The translations under genes were made by a program, and so were the position numbers. Under the pieces are notes generated by a model. The model was not told the origin of the DNA. It saw only the letters and a program-made list of their open reading frames with translations, and did no database searches. Of a stretch of 64,000 bases of DNA, positions 53,501-64,000 are shown in pieces. The DNA is from Diplodia intermedia (taxonomy: Eukaryota; Ascomycota; Dothideomycetes; Botryosphaeriales; Botryosphaeriaceae). Positions within the stretch are counted from its first letter, which is position 1. The number at the start of each line of letters is the position of its first letter. The DNA lies in the NCBI GenBank assembly GCA_021495925.1, contig JAKEKT010000025.1, positions 310,001 through 374,000 of the forward strand, read 5' to 3'.

Positions 53501-53921
53501 CGGCATATTTCTTCAGTTTCTCCTGGAGCTCCGGGCCGTCGCTCTGCAGAAAGTCGCGTATGGCAGCGCGCGTCTCTTGGTGTTCTTTGGGTGACTGCAA
53601 AGGCTCGAGCGCGGTAAGATACTTGTTGCATGAAGAGTCCAGCTCCGGGATTGGGAGCTTCGGCAGCTTGTCCTGCGCGGCAAAGGTGATGCCGGGCTTG
53701 GAGTTTGGGTTTCTCGCAGTGCCGAGCGGGTTCTGATCCGCTTTCGAGAAGTCATTGGTGGCGTCCTTAGCGGCCTGGGCGGACCGCTGGCCCTCGTTGC
53801 CGGCGTCTGACATGGTGGACCCGTTGACACTGTTGGTACCGTTGGTACCGTTCACGCCGTTGGGTTCTTTGGCAAGAGTGTCGTTCAGAGAGGTGGGGGC
53901 TTGGAAGGTTCGGACTGGCAT
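50507..53921 (-). CDS. Carnitine O-acetyltransferase (fungal cytosolic-type)
   Basis: Exons 53921-53471 and 53428-51449 plus a last exon 50643-50507 join in phase to 855 residues. The choline/carnitine acyltransferase domain starts with L-P-K-L-P-I-P-E-L and continues through Y-D-S-Y-L-N-F. The catalytic His is in N-F-E-H-T-G-V-D-G-H-T. The CoA-side region includes C-T-N-R-W-Y-D-K-L-Q and F-G-F-G-P-T-S-G-D-G-F-G-I-G-Y. The last exon gives a G-Y-G-F-F-D-S-G-M-L ending and K-L-A-D-Y at the stop. The protein has an Asn/Gly-rich N-terminus and no clear mitochondrial presequence or peroxisomal SKL, which favours a cytosolic enzyme that moves acetyl units between CoA and carnitine during growth on acetate or fatty acids. 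Reading through the 805-base last intron gives a different, Ser/Pro-rich C-terminus (stop at 51015). Confidence 0.9.
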
Positions 53922-55100
53922 GGTAACGCAGGGTCAGATGATTCAAGCGTAGAGCGGCGAGATTGTGGTAGAGACGTTAAGGCCCCGCAGAGCAGTGCGG
54001 TAGAAGTAGTGGCAGTCTTGAAGGCAGTATGCGGGCATGGAAGCTTGCGGGGGGAAGTGGAAGGGGAATCGGCAGCAGAGGCGGCCTCGGGTGGATGAGG
54101 TCTTTATCACCACAGGCCGGGTGGACGAAAGGGGACAGGCAGGGCACACGCAACGACCCCGCGGCGAAGGGAGCCATGTGGGACAAACTAGCCACCGCCA
54201 CGAATGGGGACCGTCGTGAGCCCGGCGAGACGGAAGCGCACGATATGGGGTGCAGCAGCGGCGCCCAGCCGGACGGCGCCAGCGGCATGACGGCAGGCGA
54301 TGGAAGAGCCAACTTACCGAGCGCACCCTCAGGCCGAGCACGGGCGCTGAGGAATCAGAGCTGTGCAAGTCAGTGATGCAACCAGGCGACCTACCACGTG
54401 CTTGGCGGGCGCACGAGACGAGCGCGACGAGCGTTGGCTGGGCCGCGGGCGCCGGCAGAGGGGAGCGTGGGCTCTGCGGGCCAAAGGCGCGGGCGGGCGC
54501 CGAGGAGAGCAATAGGACCGAGGAGCCTGGGCGGAACGGCGTCGCAGAGGTCGGCGGACGAGAGGAAGTGCTGGTGGTTCTAGCTGCAGCAGGGATGTGC
54601 GGATGGTCAGCCGGCGCAGCTTGAGCTTGGGGTGCGGCGGGAGCTTGTGCGCAGGGCAGGCAGGCAGCTGCGACAGCCAGCAGACGAGGCCACACGTTCG
54701 ATCCAGCCGGGCTCCGCCTACCTTTTGAATGCGCAACGCCTGCTCAGCTCGCCGCGCAGTGCGTGGGCGCCATCTGCACGCCGGCGGCTCAGCAACTCCT
54801 ACGCCCACCCTCTTCGGGAGCGATGGGCACGGGTGAACGGGACTTTCTTTGAACGTCATCGCCCGGCCGCTCCCCAGATTTTCCCCCGGACGCGCTGCCC
54901 GAATCGCAGCCTCACGCCTGGCACTGCGCTCGGCTGCCGCTTGCCGGTCATGGCCTGCCCGCCGACCCCACCAAAGACGCGTCTCGCCCGCGTCCACGCC
55001 CACGCCCACGCAGACCTCTTGCTCTCTGCCCCCCGGCACGCCCGCGCCGCCAAGTGCCGACATGCCTGACCTTGCGCATCCCAGCTGACCGTTTCCTGTC
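53922..55100. promoter_or_regulatory. Divergent promoter, carnitine acetyltransferase / rad57
   Basis: About 1.2 kb of GC-rich sequence between divergent genes. Long frames inside it on both strands look compositional. No motif stands out. Confidence 0.35.
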
Positions 55101-56807
55101 ATGTCCGATCTGCACCACGTTCTGCCCGACCGTTTCCCGGCCCATCGTTTTGCGCATCTGCTGCCGTCGCTCGACCGCCACCGCGTCACCACCTCCGACA
55201 TCCTGACCCTCGATGCCGTCGACGCCGCCAAACGTGCCCAGGTGCCCGTCGCCGAGCTGCGCAAACTCCAGCAGGCCATCGTGAGCGCCCTCCATGCCGA
55301 CCTGGGCGTCCAGAATTCCCTCGAATCCGGCGGACCAGACGCGGCGAAGGACGCACCCGACGCCTGGCATGCGACACAATGGCGCACCATCAGTACTCTC
55401 GATGACCACCTGGACGCCGAACTGGGGGGAGGTGTGCCCGCGGGCTACCTGACCGAGATAACTGGCGAAAGGTGATTTTCTCTGGGGCGTTTGAAAGCGG
55501 AGGAACCGTGCTGAGACCAGACCTTCCACAGCGGCGCGGGGAAGACCCAATTCCTCCTCACCCTACTCTTATCGACCCAGCTGCCTGCTCCGCGTGGCCT
55601 CGCCAAATCCGCGCTGTACATCTCCACCGAGGCGCCGCTCGCGACGACGCGCCTGACGCAGCTCCTGGACCAACACCCGCGCCTCTCGACCCTCCCCGCC
55701 GCCTCCAAGCCCTCCCTCTCGCGCATCCTCAGCATCCAAACCCCCGACCTCGAGTCGCAAGACCACATCCTGCGCTACCAGCTCCCCGTCGCCATCCAGC
55801 GCCACAACGTCGGCCTCGTCGTGCTGGACTCGGTCGCCGCCAACTACCGCGCCGAATTCGAACGGACGGCCGAGAAGGAAGGCGGCGGCGGCGGCGGTGG
55901 CCGTCGCGCCGCGGGCGAAGCCATGGCGCAGCGCACCGCGCAGCTGGTGCAGCTGGGCGCGCTGCTGCGGGCCGTCGCGCGCGCCCACGGCGTCGCCGTC
56001 GTCGTCGCGAACCAAGTCTCGGACCGCTTCTCGCCCTCCACCACCACCGCCACGACGTCCCGCAACCCATCTTATGCCAGCAACAACAACAACAACAACA
56101 ATGGACAAGCAGCAACGACGACCCGCCTGCCGACCCCAACGCCGCCGACGCCCTCGGCTCCCGCCCTCGCCCTCTCGCCCGACCCTCTCACGCTGGATCA
56201 CCAACAGCGCTGGTTCACCGGCTGGGGCGACAACACGTCCGCCGCCTCCGAGGGCTCGCAGAACAACCTCAAAACGCCCGCGCTCGGCCTCGTCTGGGCG
56301 AACCAGATCGCCGCGCGCGTCGCGCTGCTGAAGGCGCCCGTGTACAACACGCCGAACAACCCGTGGGTCGGACTGGCGGCGGACGGGCAGTCGAATTGGC
56401 GAGGCGAAGATGGCGATGATGGAGGAGGAGTGGATATCAAGCGGTGGCGGCGGTGGATGAAGGTCGTTTTCGCGCCGTGGGGGGCGCCGTCGTCGGCGGG
56501 GGCGGGGGCGAAGAAGGGGGTGGAGTATGTCATCACGGGCGGTGGGGTGGCGTCGACGGCTGCGGTTGCGGAGGAGATGGAGAGGGCGAGGACGAAGACG
56601 AGGGAGGCGGCCGGGGCGGAGATGGGTGGGAAGGGAGAGAAGGGCGCAGAGGGAGAGGCATGCGAGAATCGGGTCAAAGAGGGAGAGACGCCGGGGCGAG
56701 GCGGTGGTGGTGGTGGTGGTGGTGATGACAGCCCACCACCAGCAGCGGGCGAGCGAGCCCGCGACGAAAGCGACGGGCCGTTGGAAGAAGAAGGCAGTAA
56801 TCAGTAA
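55101..56807 (+). CDS. RAD57: Rad57-like RecA-family recombination protein
   Basis: Two exons (55101-55471 and 55532-56807) give 548 residues. The intron splits the Walker A motif, which becomes G-E-S-G-A-G-K-T-Q after splicing. Walker B is G-L-V-V-L-D-S-V-A-A-N-Y-R. An A-Q-R-T-A-Q-L-V-Q-L helix and V-V-A-N-Q-V-S-D-R follow, as in Rad57/XRCC3. With Rad55 this paralogue helps assemble Rad51 on single-stranded DNA in homologous recombination. Oddities are an inserted low-complexity block with an Asn run between the V-S-D-R strand and the next core segment (about 56040-56210), and a long acidic, Gly/Glu-rich tail. Both make it longer than yeast Rad57. Confidence 0.85.
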
Positions 56808-57845
56808 TGAACGAGTCGAGTGCGGCCGTTGAGCGGGGAGGCCGTAGTGAATCGCGACAATGGAAGCCTCGGAAAAGGAAAGGGTAAAAACAGTAGCAAT
56901 GATGATGACAAGACATGACGAGCTGAGGAAAAAACATCGACTTTCAACAGCGCAGGAGAGGGAAGCAAGCAAGCAACCGCGATATAAATACACTACTCAC
57001 CCCGTACTCGCCTTTTCCCCACCCCCACCCCACCCCGCTCCGCCCCGCCCCGCTCATGCCCATGCCCTCGATCTCCCCACTCACTCTGCAGGCCAGCCTG
57101 CACTTTGATGCCCCGCCGCCGCCGGGCGGAGATGGAAGCAAGCGGCAATATCGAACGATCACGACAACCGAAACGGGTGGGCACCTAGTCAGTCAGTCAG
57201 TCCCAAGAAATCTCCCCCTTCGCCGATTAGTCGAGCGAAACGACGAGCAATGTATGTAGCCAAGAGACAAGCGGGAAAGAGGATTTATTTTGCAGGGGAA
57301 GCAAAGGGTGGGTGATTTATTGCTGCCGATGCAGGGTGTGGCCCTTTCTTTTCTTTTTTTTCTGTTGTGACACATGCATATGCGCGAGCCCTTGCAATGC
57401 CCGGTGGCCGGCCTCAACAAGAATTGAAGCAGGGGGCCGGCAGGGCATCGGGTATGTACATACATACACGCATGCATGCATTTTCCCACACACAGAAGGT
57501 GGGTGATGGAAAAAGTGAGCTCACCCCTATCTACCTCGTCGAGATACTGCACTATATGTATATGGGTAGTCGATGCGAACAAAGAGAGCTTCACGCTCCG
57601 CGCTTCCTTGCACACTTGCTGCATTATTTTTAAGTCTCCGTCTTGCGTACTAGTAGTCTTTTACATTTCGAGAGATTGGAAAAAGAGGAAATAAATGGAA
57701 CGATCCCGCCGTCATAACCCTGCCCTGCTGCCCTGTCTTTTGTTCTTTTTGCCTCATCCTCATGGGAGCTCATCAATTAACCTTCGTGGTTTACACCGGA
57801 CGCCGCGCGGGAATCTATAAAACAATACGCGAGGGGAGAAGGTGT
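56808..57845. other. Intergenic, convergent 3' ends
   Basis: 3' flanks of rad57 and rvb2 with C-rich (about 57003-57050) and T-rich (about 57350-57361) tracts and GCATGCATGCA-like sequence at about 57470. No gene is seen. Confidence 0.4.
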
Positions 57846-59431
57846 CTATGACAGCTCCATGGCCTCGCCGCTGGCATTGCCGTTGGGTATCGAGAGTGTG
57901 ACATCGCCGTCGACGCTGATGAAGCGCTTCTCAAACTCGGTGACGAACTGAACATATGTATTAGCTAGAATTTCCACTTGAGCACTTCGTGTCTGCGGCT
58001 TACCTTGGCACTACGACCAGGGTCGTAGAAGAGCTTGTAGCTCCTCTGGACATCGTCGATGCTGACTTCTGATGCCTTGCGTTTCTGAGCAAGGAGATAC
58101 GACGTGGTGATGAGATTGCTGGCATATCTCAGGTTCGTCTCCGAACCGATCTTGGTGAGCAGTGCAAGAGCGTCAGGGGAAAGGTCAATCTCCTCTTCCT
58201 GAGCACGGATTGCAAGAATTTGTCTGATCTCCTCGGCCTGGTAGGGCGTGGTGCTGACGATGACTGTGCGGTCAAGGAAGTCGAGCGGAAGGCCGTGCGG
58301 GGACGAGTAGTTGGTGCCACGGATCTTGGTGTTGCCGCGGTTCGAGGCCATGATGACAATGGGTGCCAATTGATCCTCCAGAGCACGGTTGACGTAGGAG
58401 AAGCACTCGATGTCCAGCATGTGCACTTCGTCAATGAACAGCACGCCCGGGACCAACTCTGCCTTGCCCTCCTCCTTCCACTCGGCCACCTTGGTATCGA
58501 TCTGCTGGCGCACCTCTTGCCTGATCTCGCCCGTGTCACCAGAGAAGAGGGCGAGGAAGCCCTGGGTGCGGGAATTGATGACGTCGATCTCATGCAACGA
58601 GACGGTGTGCACAACCTCGCGGCGCTGTTGCAGCTCCCCGTCCGGGCACTGCACAAACTTGGTGTCGGCGCCCATGGCGTCGTAGTCACGCGAACGGGTG
58701 TAGGAGCGGCCCAGCTTCGTGATCTTGCCAGAAGCCTTGTCGATCGAGATGACGTCGCCAGCCATGACCTTCTCCTTGGTCATTGAGTCGATCATCTTCG
58801 TGCCCATGTCGTAGACGGTCTCCATGTCGGTGGTCTTGATGGTGAGCTTGCCCTGCTTGTTGCTCTGCATTGGAAAAGGCCATTAGTATCTCGTTGCGCG
58901 AGCGGGACGGACAAGCTTACACCCGTGACGCTGCGGTCTATTTGGATCTCAACGACCTCGCCCTCAATGATCTCGCTCTCTTCCGTTATGCGCACGCCAA
59001 TGGACTTCCGGAAAGCCTGGGTCAAGGCCTCGGTCTTGGACATCTCGAGAGAGAAGATTTCGGAAGAGGCGAGCATAGTAAAGGGAACATCAGGGCCCAG
59101 CGACTGGGCCATGCCCATGGCAATGGCCGTCTTGCCGGTGCTGGGCGGACCAGCGATCAGGACAGCGCGGCCGGCAATCTTGCCATCCTTGACCATCTGC
59201 AGTATGACGGCGGCAGCCTTGCGAGCCTTCTCCTGGCCGACAAGGCCCTGCGACGCGGCCTTGGGCTCAAGGGTGTCAGGCTCGACACCCAGGCCGCGGA
59301 TGTGCGAGTGGGCGGCGATGAGGTTGAGGCCGCGGAGCTCTTTGCTCTCGGCGACGGTGGTGATGGGCTGCGAGCAGGTCAGCAGGGGGCGGCGCGGGGT
59401 CGGGGGCGCGCAGGGCACTCACGGCGGCCAT
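57846..59431 (-). CDS. RVB2: RuvB-like AAA+ ATPase 2 (Rvb2/Reptin)
   Basis: Four exons (59431-59423, 59367-58921, 58864-58004, 57947-57846) give 472 residues; the first coding exon is only nine bases (Met-Ala-Ala). Walker A is G-P-P-S-T-G-K-T-A and Walker B is L-F-I-D-E-V-H-M-L-D. Sensor and arginine-finger regions follow in the usual order. The start T-T-V-A-E-S-K-E-L-R-G and the D-T-K-F-V-Q-C-P-D-G-E-L-Q segment mark it as Rvb2, not Rvb1. It works as a hexamer with Rvb1 in INO80, SWR1 and R2TP complexes, so it is nuclear and cytosolic. Length and motifs are normal. Confidence 0.95.
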
Positions 59432-60358
59432 GGTGGGCGTGATGCAACGGCAGAGGGTGGAAGTGTCGGCGCGCAAGCCTTCGTTGCAGCTGGCGGAACA
59501 GTCGCAGCGGCAGGCTGGGCTGGTGGTGGAAAGAAAGCGGGCCGGGAGCTCGGGGCAGGGGCGGGCGCGTGCAGCAAAGCGCGTCGCGGCTGCCGCTGCC
59601 GCCAACCTAGTGCACCCAAGCGCGTCCGGCCTTCGAAAGACCAACTGCAGTCTCCTGTGTCGCAACGCCGGCTGACGCTTGCTCGGGGACCGCTGGCTCC
59701 AGTTTCGTCGAGATTCGGTGGCGGGCGGTGCAGACGTAGCACCAACGCAGCCCGATCGTGTCGCGCAAAGCTGCATTGCGCCAGCCCTGGATTGGACGCG
59801 GACCCTGCGACGACTCACATCGAATGCCCGGCCCTCAGTCAGCACCATCAGCGCGGAAACACGTCCTGCTCGACGAGCTCACTCTCCCGCTGCCTCAGCT
59901 GCAACCCTCGCCCCGCCCGCCGGTGCACCAAGCGTTGGCTGTGTGATTCTCCCAACGCCGCGACCGTCGTTGCCTGGGCCCGTTTGCCGTCGAGCAATGC
60001 CCGCTCCCTCTCGACGTGATCCTGCTCGTGACGCTTGGGCCGAGCACACCTAACAACCAACTGTCGTGCTGTGCCGCACGAGGCACCCGTCCTGTAAGCG
60101 CTGAGACACTACTATCGACTTCCTTTGCCTTCCATCGCTCTCTTATAAATACGCCCCTCGCCGCCCTGCACTTGGCACACCTTCACCCCGCTGCGGCTTC
60201 ACACCTGCGCCATGCCTCTGGGCACCCAGATCCGGCTTCCGCGCAAGCGGTTCACACTCCAGTCCGACGACAATCGCCGCCCATCGTCTAGCGACCCGTG
60301 CTGACGCATTCCCAGACAGGGCGACCTACATCACCCATCCGAACCGGACGCTGAAAAC
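59432..60358. promoter_or_regulatory. Divergent promoter, rvb2 / coiled-coil gene
   Basis: About 930 bases between divergent starts. Frames inside are compositional. CT- and CA-rich sequence precedes the plus-strand start. Confidence 0.35.
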
Positions 60359-63300
60359 ATGGCCAGCAACAAGCGGCCTGGGCGCGATTTCTCGCCCCGC
60401 GACGCCCAGGAGCCCAAGAAACTCAAGCACACCAGCGGAGACGGCTCTTCTAAACAGGTAAGTCTTATCGTCGCTATCGGCCATTTGGAATCCGCGTGCA
60501 ACAACGCCTGTGCGCCTTCGGCCTAGCCAGCCCACTGATGATACTCTCTAGAAGTCGCAGCCGTTGCGTCAGAGCGGAAGTTCCACTCCAGACTCAGCAA
60601 GCCCCCTCGCAGACGGCATGGCAACCTCACTTGGCAATCGGACGGCCTGTAATCAATCTGAGTCTAGGTCGAGCGTCAGCGCATCCGGCAGCCGTCCGGG
60701 CAGCCCCGTCAGGAGGAGGTCGTCCAAGAATATCTTCGACAACCCACCTGAGTCAAGCGGCCGACCGCCTTTGAGGATCTCCACCCCAAACCAAGGTGCA
60801 AAGGCTTCGTCTAAGGTTCCGGCTGGACCGACATCAGCCAAGGAAGCATCTACTTCGACAAGTGAGCTTGTCTCGCGGCCCATGCCGAAACGAGCCAACA
60901 CCGCGTCAGGCACTTCTTCAAGGAAATCCTCCGAGGATGAGAACAATGTCTCGCTACCTCCTCCGCGCGGGCCCGCCCCGACTGCACCCATGATGGGTTT
61001 GTCAGCTGCTGCCGTCCCGACCCCAACGAGAGCTTCTTCGGCGATAACGCCGTCGACAGCTACGGAGGCTGCTACTTCGGCCTTGACCCTAGGTACCACT
61101 CGGCGCGTAGAGTCCTTGAAGGCTATACTCACCGATATCTTCAAATTTGATGTGCAGTTCACTCAAAACGCCTTGAAAACGGAGCGGTTGAGGGAACGCC
61201 ATGAGCGTCTTCTAAAGCAGGCTTCAACTGAAGGCTCGGCTGGAAATGAAGCGCACAGCTCAGCGTTGGAACGGAACCTGAAGACCGTGGATGCGGAAGC
61301 GAGAAACATTGAGACACGACTGGACTCTCGAGTCAACGACCTGGAAGAAATGATGTTATGGGAAGTAGATAACTACATTTCCCGGCGCATTGGTGAGGTA
61401 AACGACAAAGTTCAAACTCTTGAGGAAAGGCATAGCTCAAGAGACGCCAAGCTCAAGGCAGTCTTGTCTCCATTGCAAGTGTCTGAGTCCCCTAGTGGCG
61501 TCATTTCCCATGATGCCCTTGAGGCAATGGTCCGGGGGATAGTGAATGACCAGCTTGCTGCTAAGTTTAAAGGTCCACTTGCGCCCATAGCTTCTCTCCC
61601 CAACGGGTCGGCGCCTAAGGAATCATTGGCTCCAATAAGGGCCCCGAAAGAAACTGCTCCAACTGCGTCGACGGAGTCGCAATCTGAAATGGCCAAAGTG
61701 AAGAAAGATTTGGACGTCTTCAAGCAAGAAATGTATGCCAGGGATAAAGAAAGGGATACCAAGATGGAGAAACTGGAACAAGAAAATGCACACCTCAAAG
61801 GTCAAGTCACACAGCTCGAGGGCACAATGCACAAAGCAAATGACAAGACATTTGCCCTCAACAACGCACTTACAGCCCTCACGGGATCCAAAGCCGACCA
61901 AAACGAGGTGTCTGCCTTGAAGGTTGAAGTGACCACTATTTCCGGCAAAGTCGACAATGCTCTTTCTATCGAACAGGTTGTTACCAAGAGTCGAGCAGAA
62001 TTGAGGACAGTAAAGGACGAGTTGAAGGCGACGGTGGAGGATGTCGAGCGTATCAAAAGAGATATGAACACTACCACGGATCCGCGAAGGAGAATATTCC
62101 AGTCTCCAGCCACGGCCGACGTGAATCCGCGTGTCGACGGAATCCAAAAGCGCGTAGATGAGCTGGCATCACGCATCAATAGTCTGCCAGCTGCTTTGGA
62201 AGTCTCAAATCTGCGAATTGGTGCCGAGAAGATCAAAGGCGATATCCAGGAAATCAAGGAAGCCCAGGGCAAGGTATTAGATCGGCTGGACCGCCAGGAG
62301 GAACACGCTGAAAGAGCTGCACGAGACCTTTACTCCGACAACACTCGGATAAATGAGATAAACAAGGATATCAGCGACCTCGGTGATACAGTTGACAGCC
62401 TCAAGAGAAAGGTGAGAAACATCGACACCGACCTCGACAACCTAGAGCAGGAAGTCGAGCAGCTTCCACATGCTAACTTCGACGGTGCTGGAAAGACGGA
62501 AGGGGATTTCAAGACCAAAACAGCCGAAATCACCAAGATTCAGGAGAAATTGCACCGTCACGAGAAGGAGATCAAATCGCTTGACTCCAAAACGTCTGGA
62601 AAATCCACGCCGGATAAAAGTGAGGCAATAACACGCAGGTTAGACAGCTTGGAAGCCAAACAGGGCGCTCAGCAGGACTCCATCAGCACGACGGCGCAAA
62701 ACGTCGAAGCTTTGCAAAAGAGCACTGTTGATGTCAAGGTTTGACCTGACCCCAGAGAAGCGCACTGCCAGAACCCTAACTAATCCGTAACCCGCCAGGT
62801 TCATAAAAATGCCATGGACGATATCGAGCGCAAGTTTGAGCAGCGGCACGCTGCCTTGGCCAACCCAGTTGGCGAGATCCAAACGCGCCTTGGCACCATA
62901 GAGCAGCAGCATTCCTCTTTGCATGACAAGGTTGATAGCATTGACGACAAGCTTGAAAATGCCGATGCGGAAGGCCTGCAACGCGACGAGGTCCAAAGAC
63001 GCTTTGACGCCATAGAGAGCGAGCAGTCTTCTATGCATGACAAGATTGGCAAGATCGAGGTCAAACTTGAAACTGGAAAGAAATTCGACGAGGGTTTGCT
63101 CAAATATATCAATGACCACGCCAAATCGATCAAGCGCCTCGATCGCATCTTGCGTGGCGATGAGCCCGCTGACTCGGAAGTTGCTCTACCCAGGGGAATG
63201 GGTTTGATCCAGCAGTTAGCCGATTTGGAAACTGTCATGCAAGCCGGGAAGCTGTTGAGCCGGCGCCAGTCAACAGGGAATCCTGCACCCGCACAACAAC

Positions 63301-64000
63301 CCGATACTGTTCAGCAGGCCGCAGTCAGCATGCTGGAAAGGCGCGTCACACTGGTCGAACGCGATCATGCTAAGTTGAATAAAGCCATCGACGAGCTGAG
63401 GATAGATTTCGGTGGCTTCGAGGAATCAGTAGCTGAGCAGTCTGAACTCATTGAGGCCGACGTCAAACGCCAAGTCAAGGATCAAGTTGCACTGGCTTTG
63501 GCTTCGGCTCGCCCGCCCACTCAACCAACGTCAACCACCGACGCTGTCGAGCATAGGATGGACGACCTTGCAAGCAGGATTCGCAACGAGATGCAGGACT
63601 TGCACCGGGACACGGCAGAACGCTCAGCCTCTGTGAATGTTAAGGAGATCGAAGATGCCGTCTTCTCGAAATTGGAACGGACGGCTTCGAGGATCGTGAT
63701 GGAAAAGCTCGATGCCGCGAACCAGAGATTTGAGGCCTTCGATGGTCGTCTCTTAACAGTGTCGGCGTCGGTCGCGCGCTTCGAACAAGACTATCCACAT
63801 GTCTGCTCGGAGACGCTGGCGGACATCCTCTCGTTCAGTAGGCCGTATGGCAAGTTGTCCGACTTCTTGAAAGCGGCACTCGAGGCCATCCGTAACCTGC
63901 AAGGCCGATTCGATAACATGCTAACCCACCAGCTTGCTAACCACATATCGAATCAACTGATGCCGCACATCACCCACAAACTCGTAGGCCCGATCCGCGA
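60359..64000 (+). CDS. Long coiled-coil protein (3' end outside window)
   Basis: Exon 1 is 60359-60457, exon 2 60552-62738, and exon 3 runs from 62799 to the window edge; both junctions are in phase 0, and the second intron has a CTAAC branch site. The first 190 residues are Ser/Pro/Thr-rich with basic clusters (K-R-P-G-R near the start, R-R-R-S-S-K), as in a disordered, possibly nuclear N-terminus. From about residue 200 on, heptad-rich segments with many Lys, Glu, Leu and Asp alternate with short linkers. Later repeats share the pattern M-H-D-K-I and L-H-D-K-V-D-S-I-D-D-K-L. More than 1160 residues are visible. No catalytic motif is present. A structural or tethering role is likely; I cannot name the family. 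Confidence 0.75.

Noticed and set aside
54329..55390. 353-codon minus-strand frame over the start of rad57
   Set aside because: A GC-driven shadow frame; rad57 on the other strand has the conserved motifs.
1..64000. tRNA genes, rRNA genes and CRISPR arrays
   Set aside because: I looked for B-box-like words and regular spaced repeats and saw none that hold up. A tRNA scan was not possible here.

Overview
The window is from a filamentous ascomycete (Pezizomycotina). Genes are GC-rich and carry short GT..AG introns of about 45-110 bases. The housekeeping proteins (Sec16, Neo1-type flippase, proteasome alpha-5, Qcr10, Rad57, Rvb2, Tah18) are of fungal type. I cannot fix class or genus from the sequence.

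Layout. 1-144: start of a Tah18-like diflavin reductase, running off the left edge. 1.6-6.9 kb: a secreted protein, a polytopic membrane protein and a secreted S10 serine carboxypeptidase. 7.5-7.7 kb: a broken tail of an old yellow enzyme gene. 8.1-23.3 kb: nine genes that look like a small biosynthetic cluster. 24.7-25.6 kb: a single-pass surface protein. 27.3-43.3 kb: sec16 and neo1 (divergent), an F-box protein, proteasome alpha-5 and qcr10. 45.8-49.6 kb: two fungal proteins of unknown function. 50.5-60 kb: a carnitine acetyltransferase divergent from rad57, then rvb2. From 60.4 kb to the right edge: a long coiled-coil protein, truncated.

The most interesting part is 8.1-23.3 kb. It contains an ATP-grasp ligase, a tyrosyl-tRNA synthetase paralogue with altered substrate-pocket residues, a bZIP-basic/ankyrin regulator of the TOXE type, a POT-family peptide transporter, two non-haem iron oxygenases of the isopenicillin-N-synthase fold, a haem-oxygenase-like diiron oxygenase, an arylamine N-acetyltransferase and a sulfotransferase-fold protein. 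No polyketide synthase, NRPS, terpene cyclase or prenyltransferase is present, so backbone-based cluster finders would probably miss it. The spacers between these genes share a TGCTGAC/GTCAGCA word that is about six-fold denser than in three housekeeping spacers of the same window. Two tight arrays of it lie at 15.48-15.57 and 22.22-22.30 kb.

My working hypothesis (inference) is a co-regulated pathway to a modified amino acid or short peptide. The ATP-grasp enzyme would make an amide bond, the iron enzymes oxidise it, the N-acetyltransferase and sulfotransferase-like protein modify it, the POT protein transports it and the ankyrin protein switches the genes on. The synthetase paralogue would be either a resistant copy of the target or an enzyme recruited to activate a tyrosine-like substrate.
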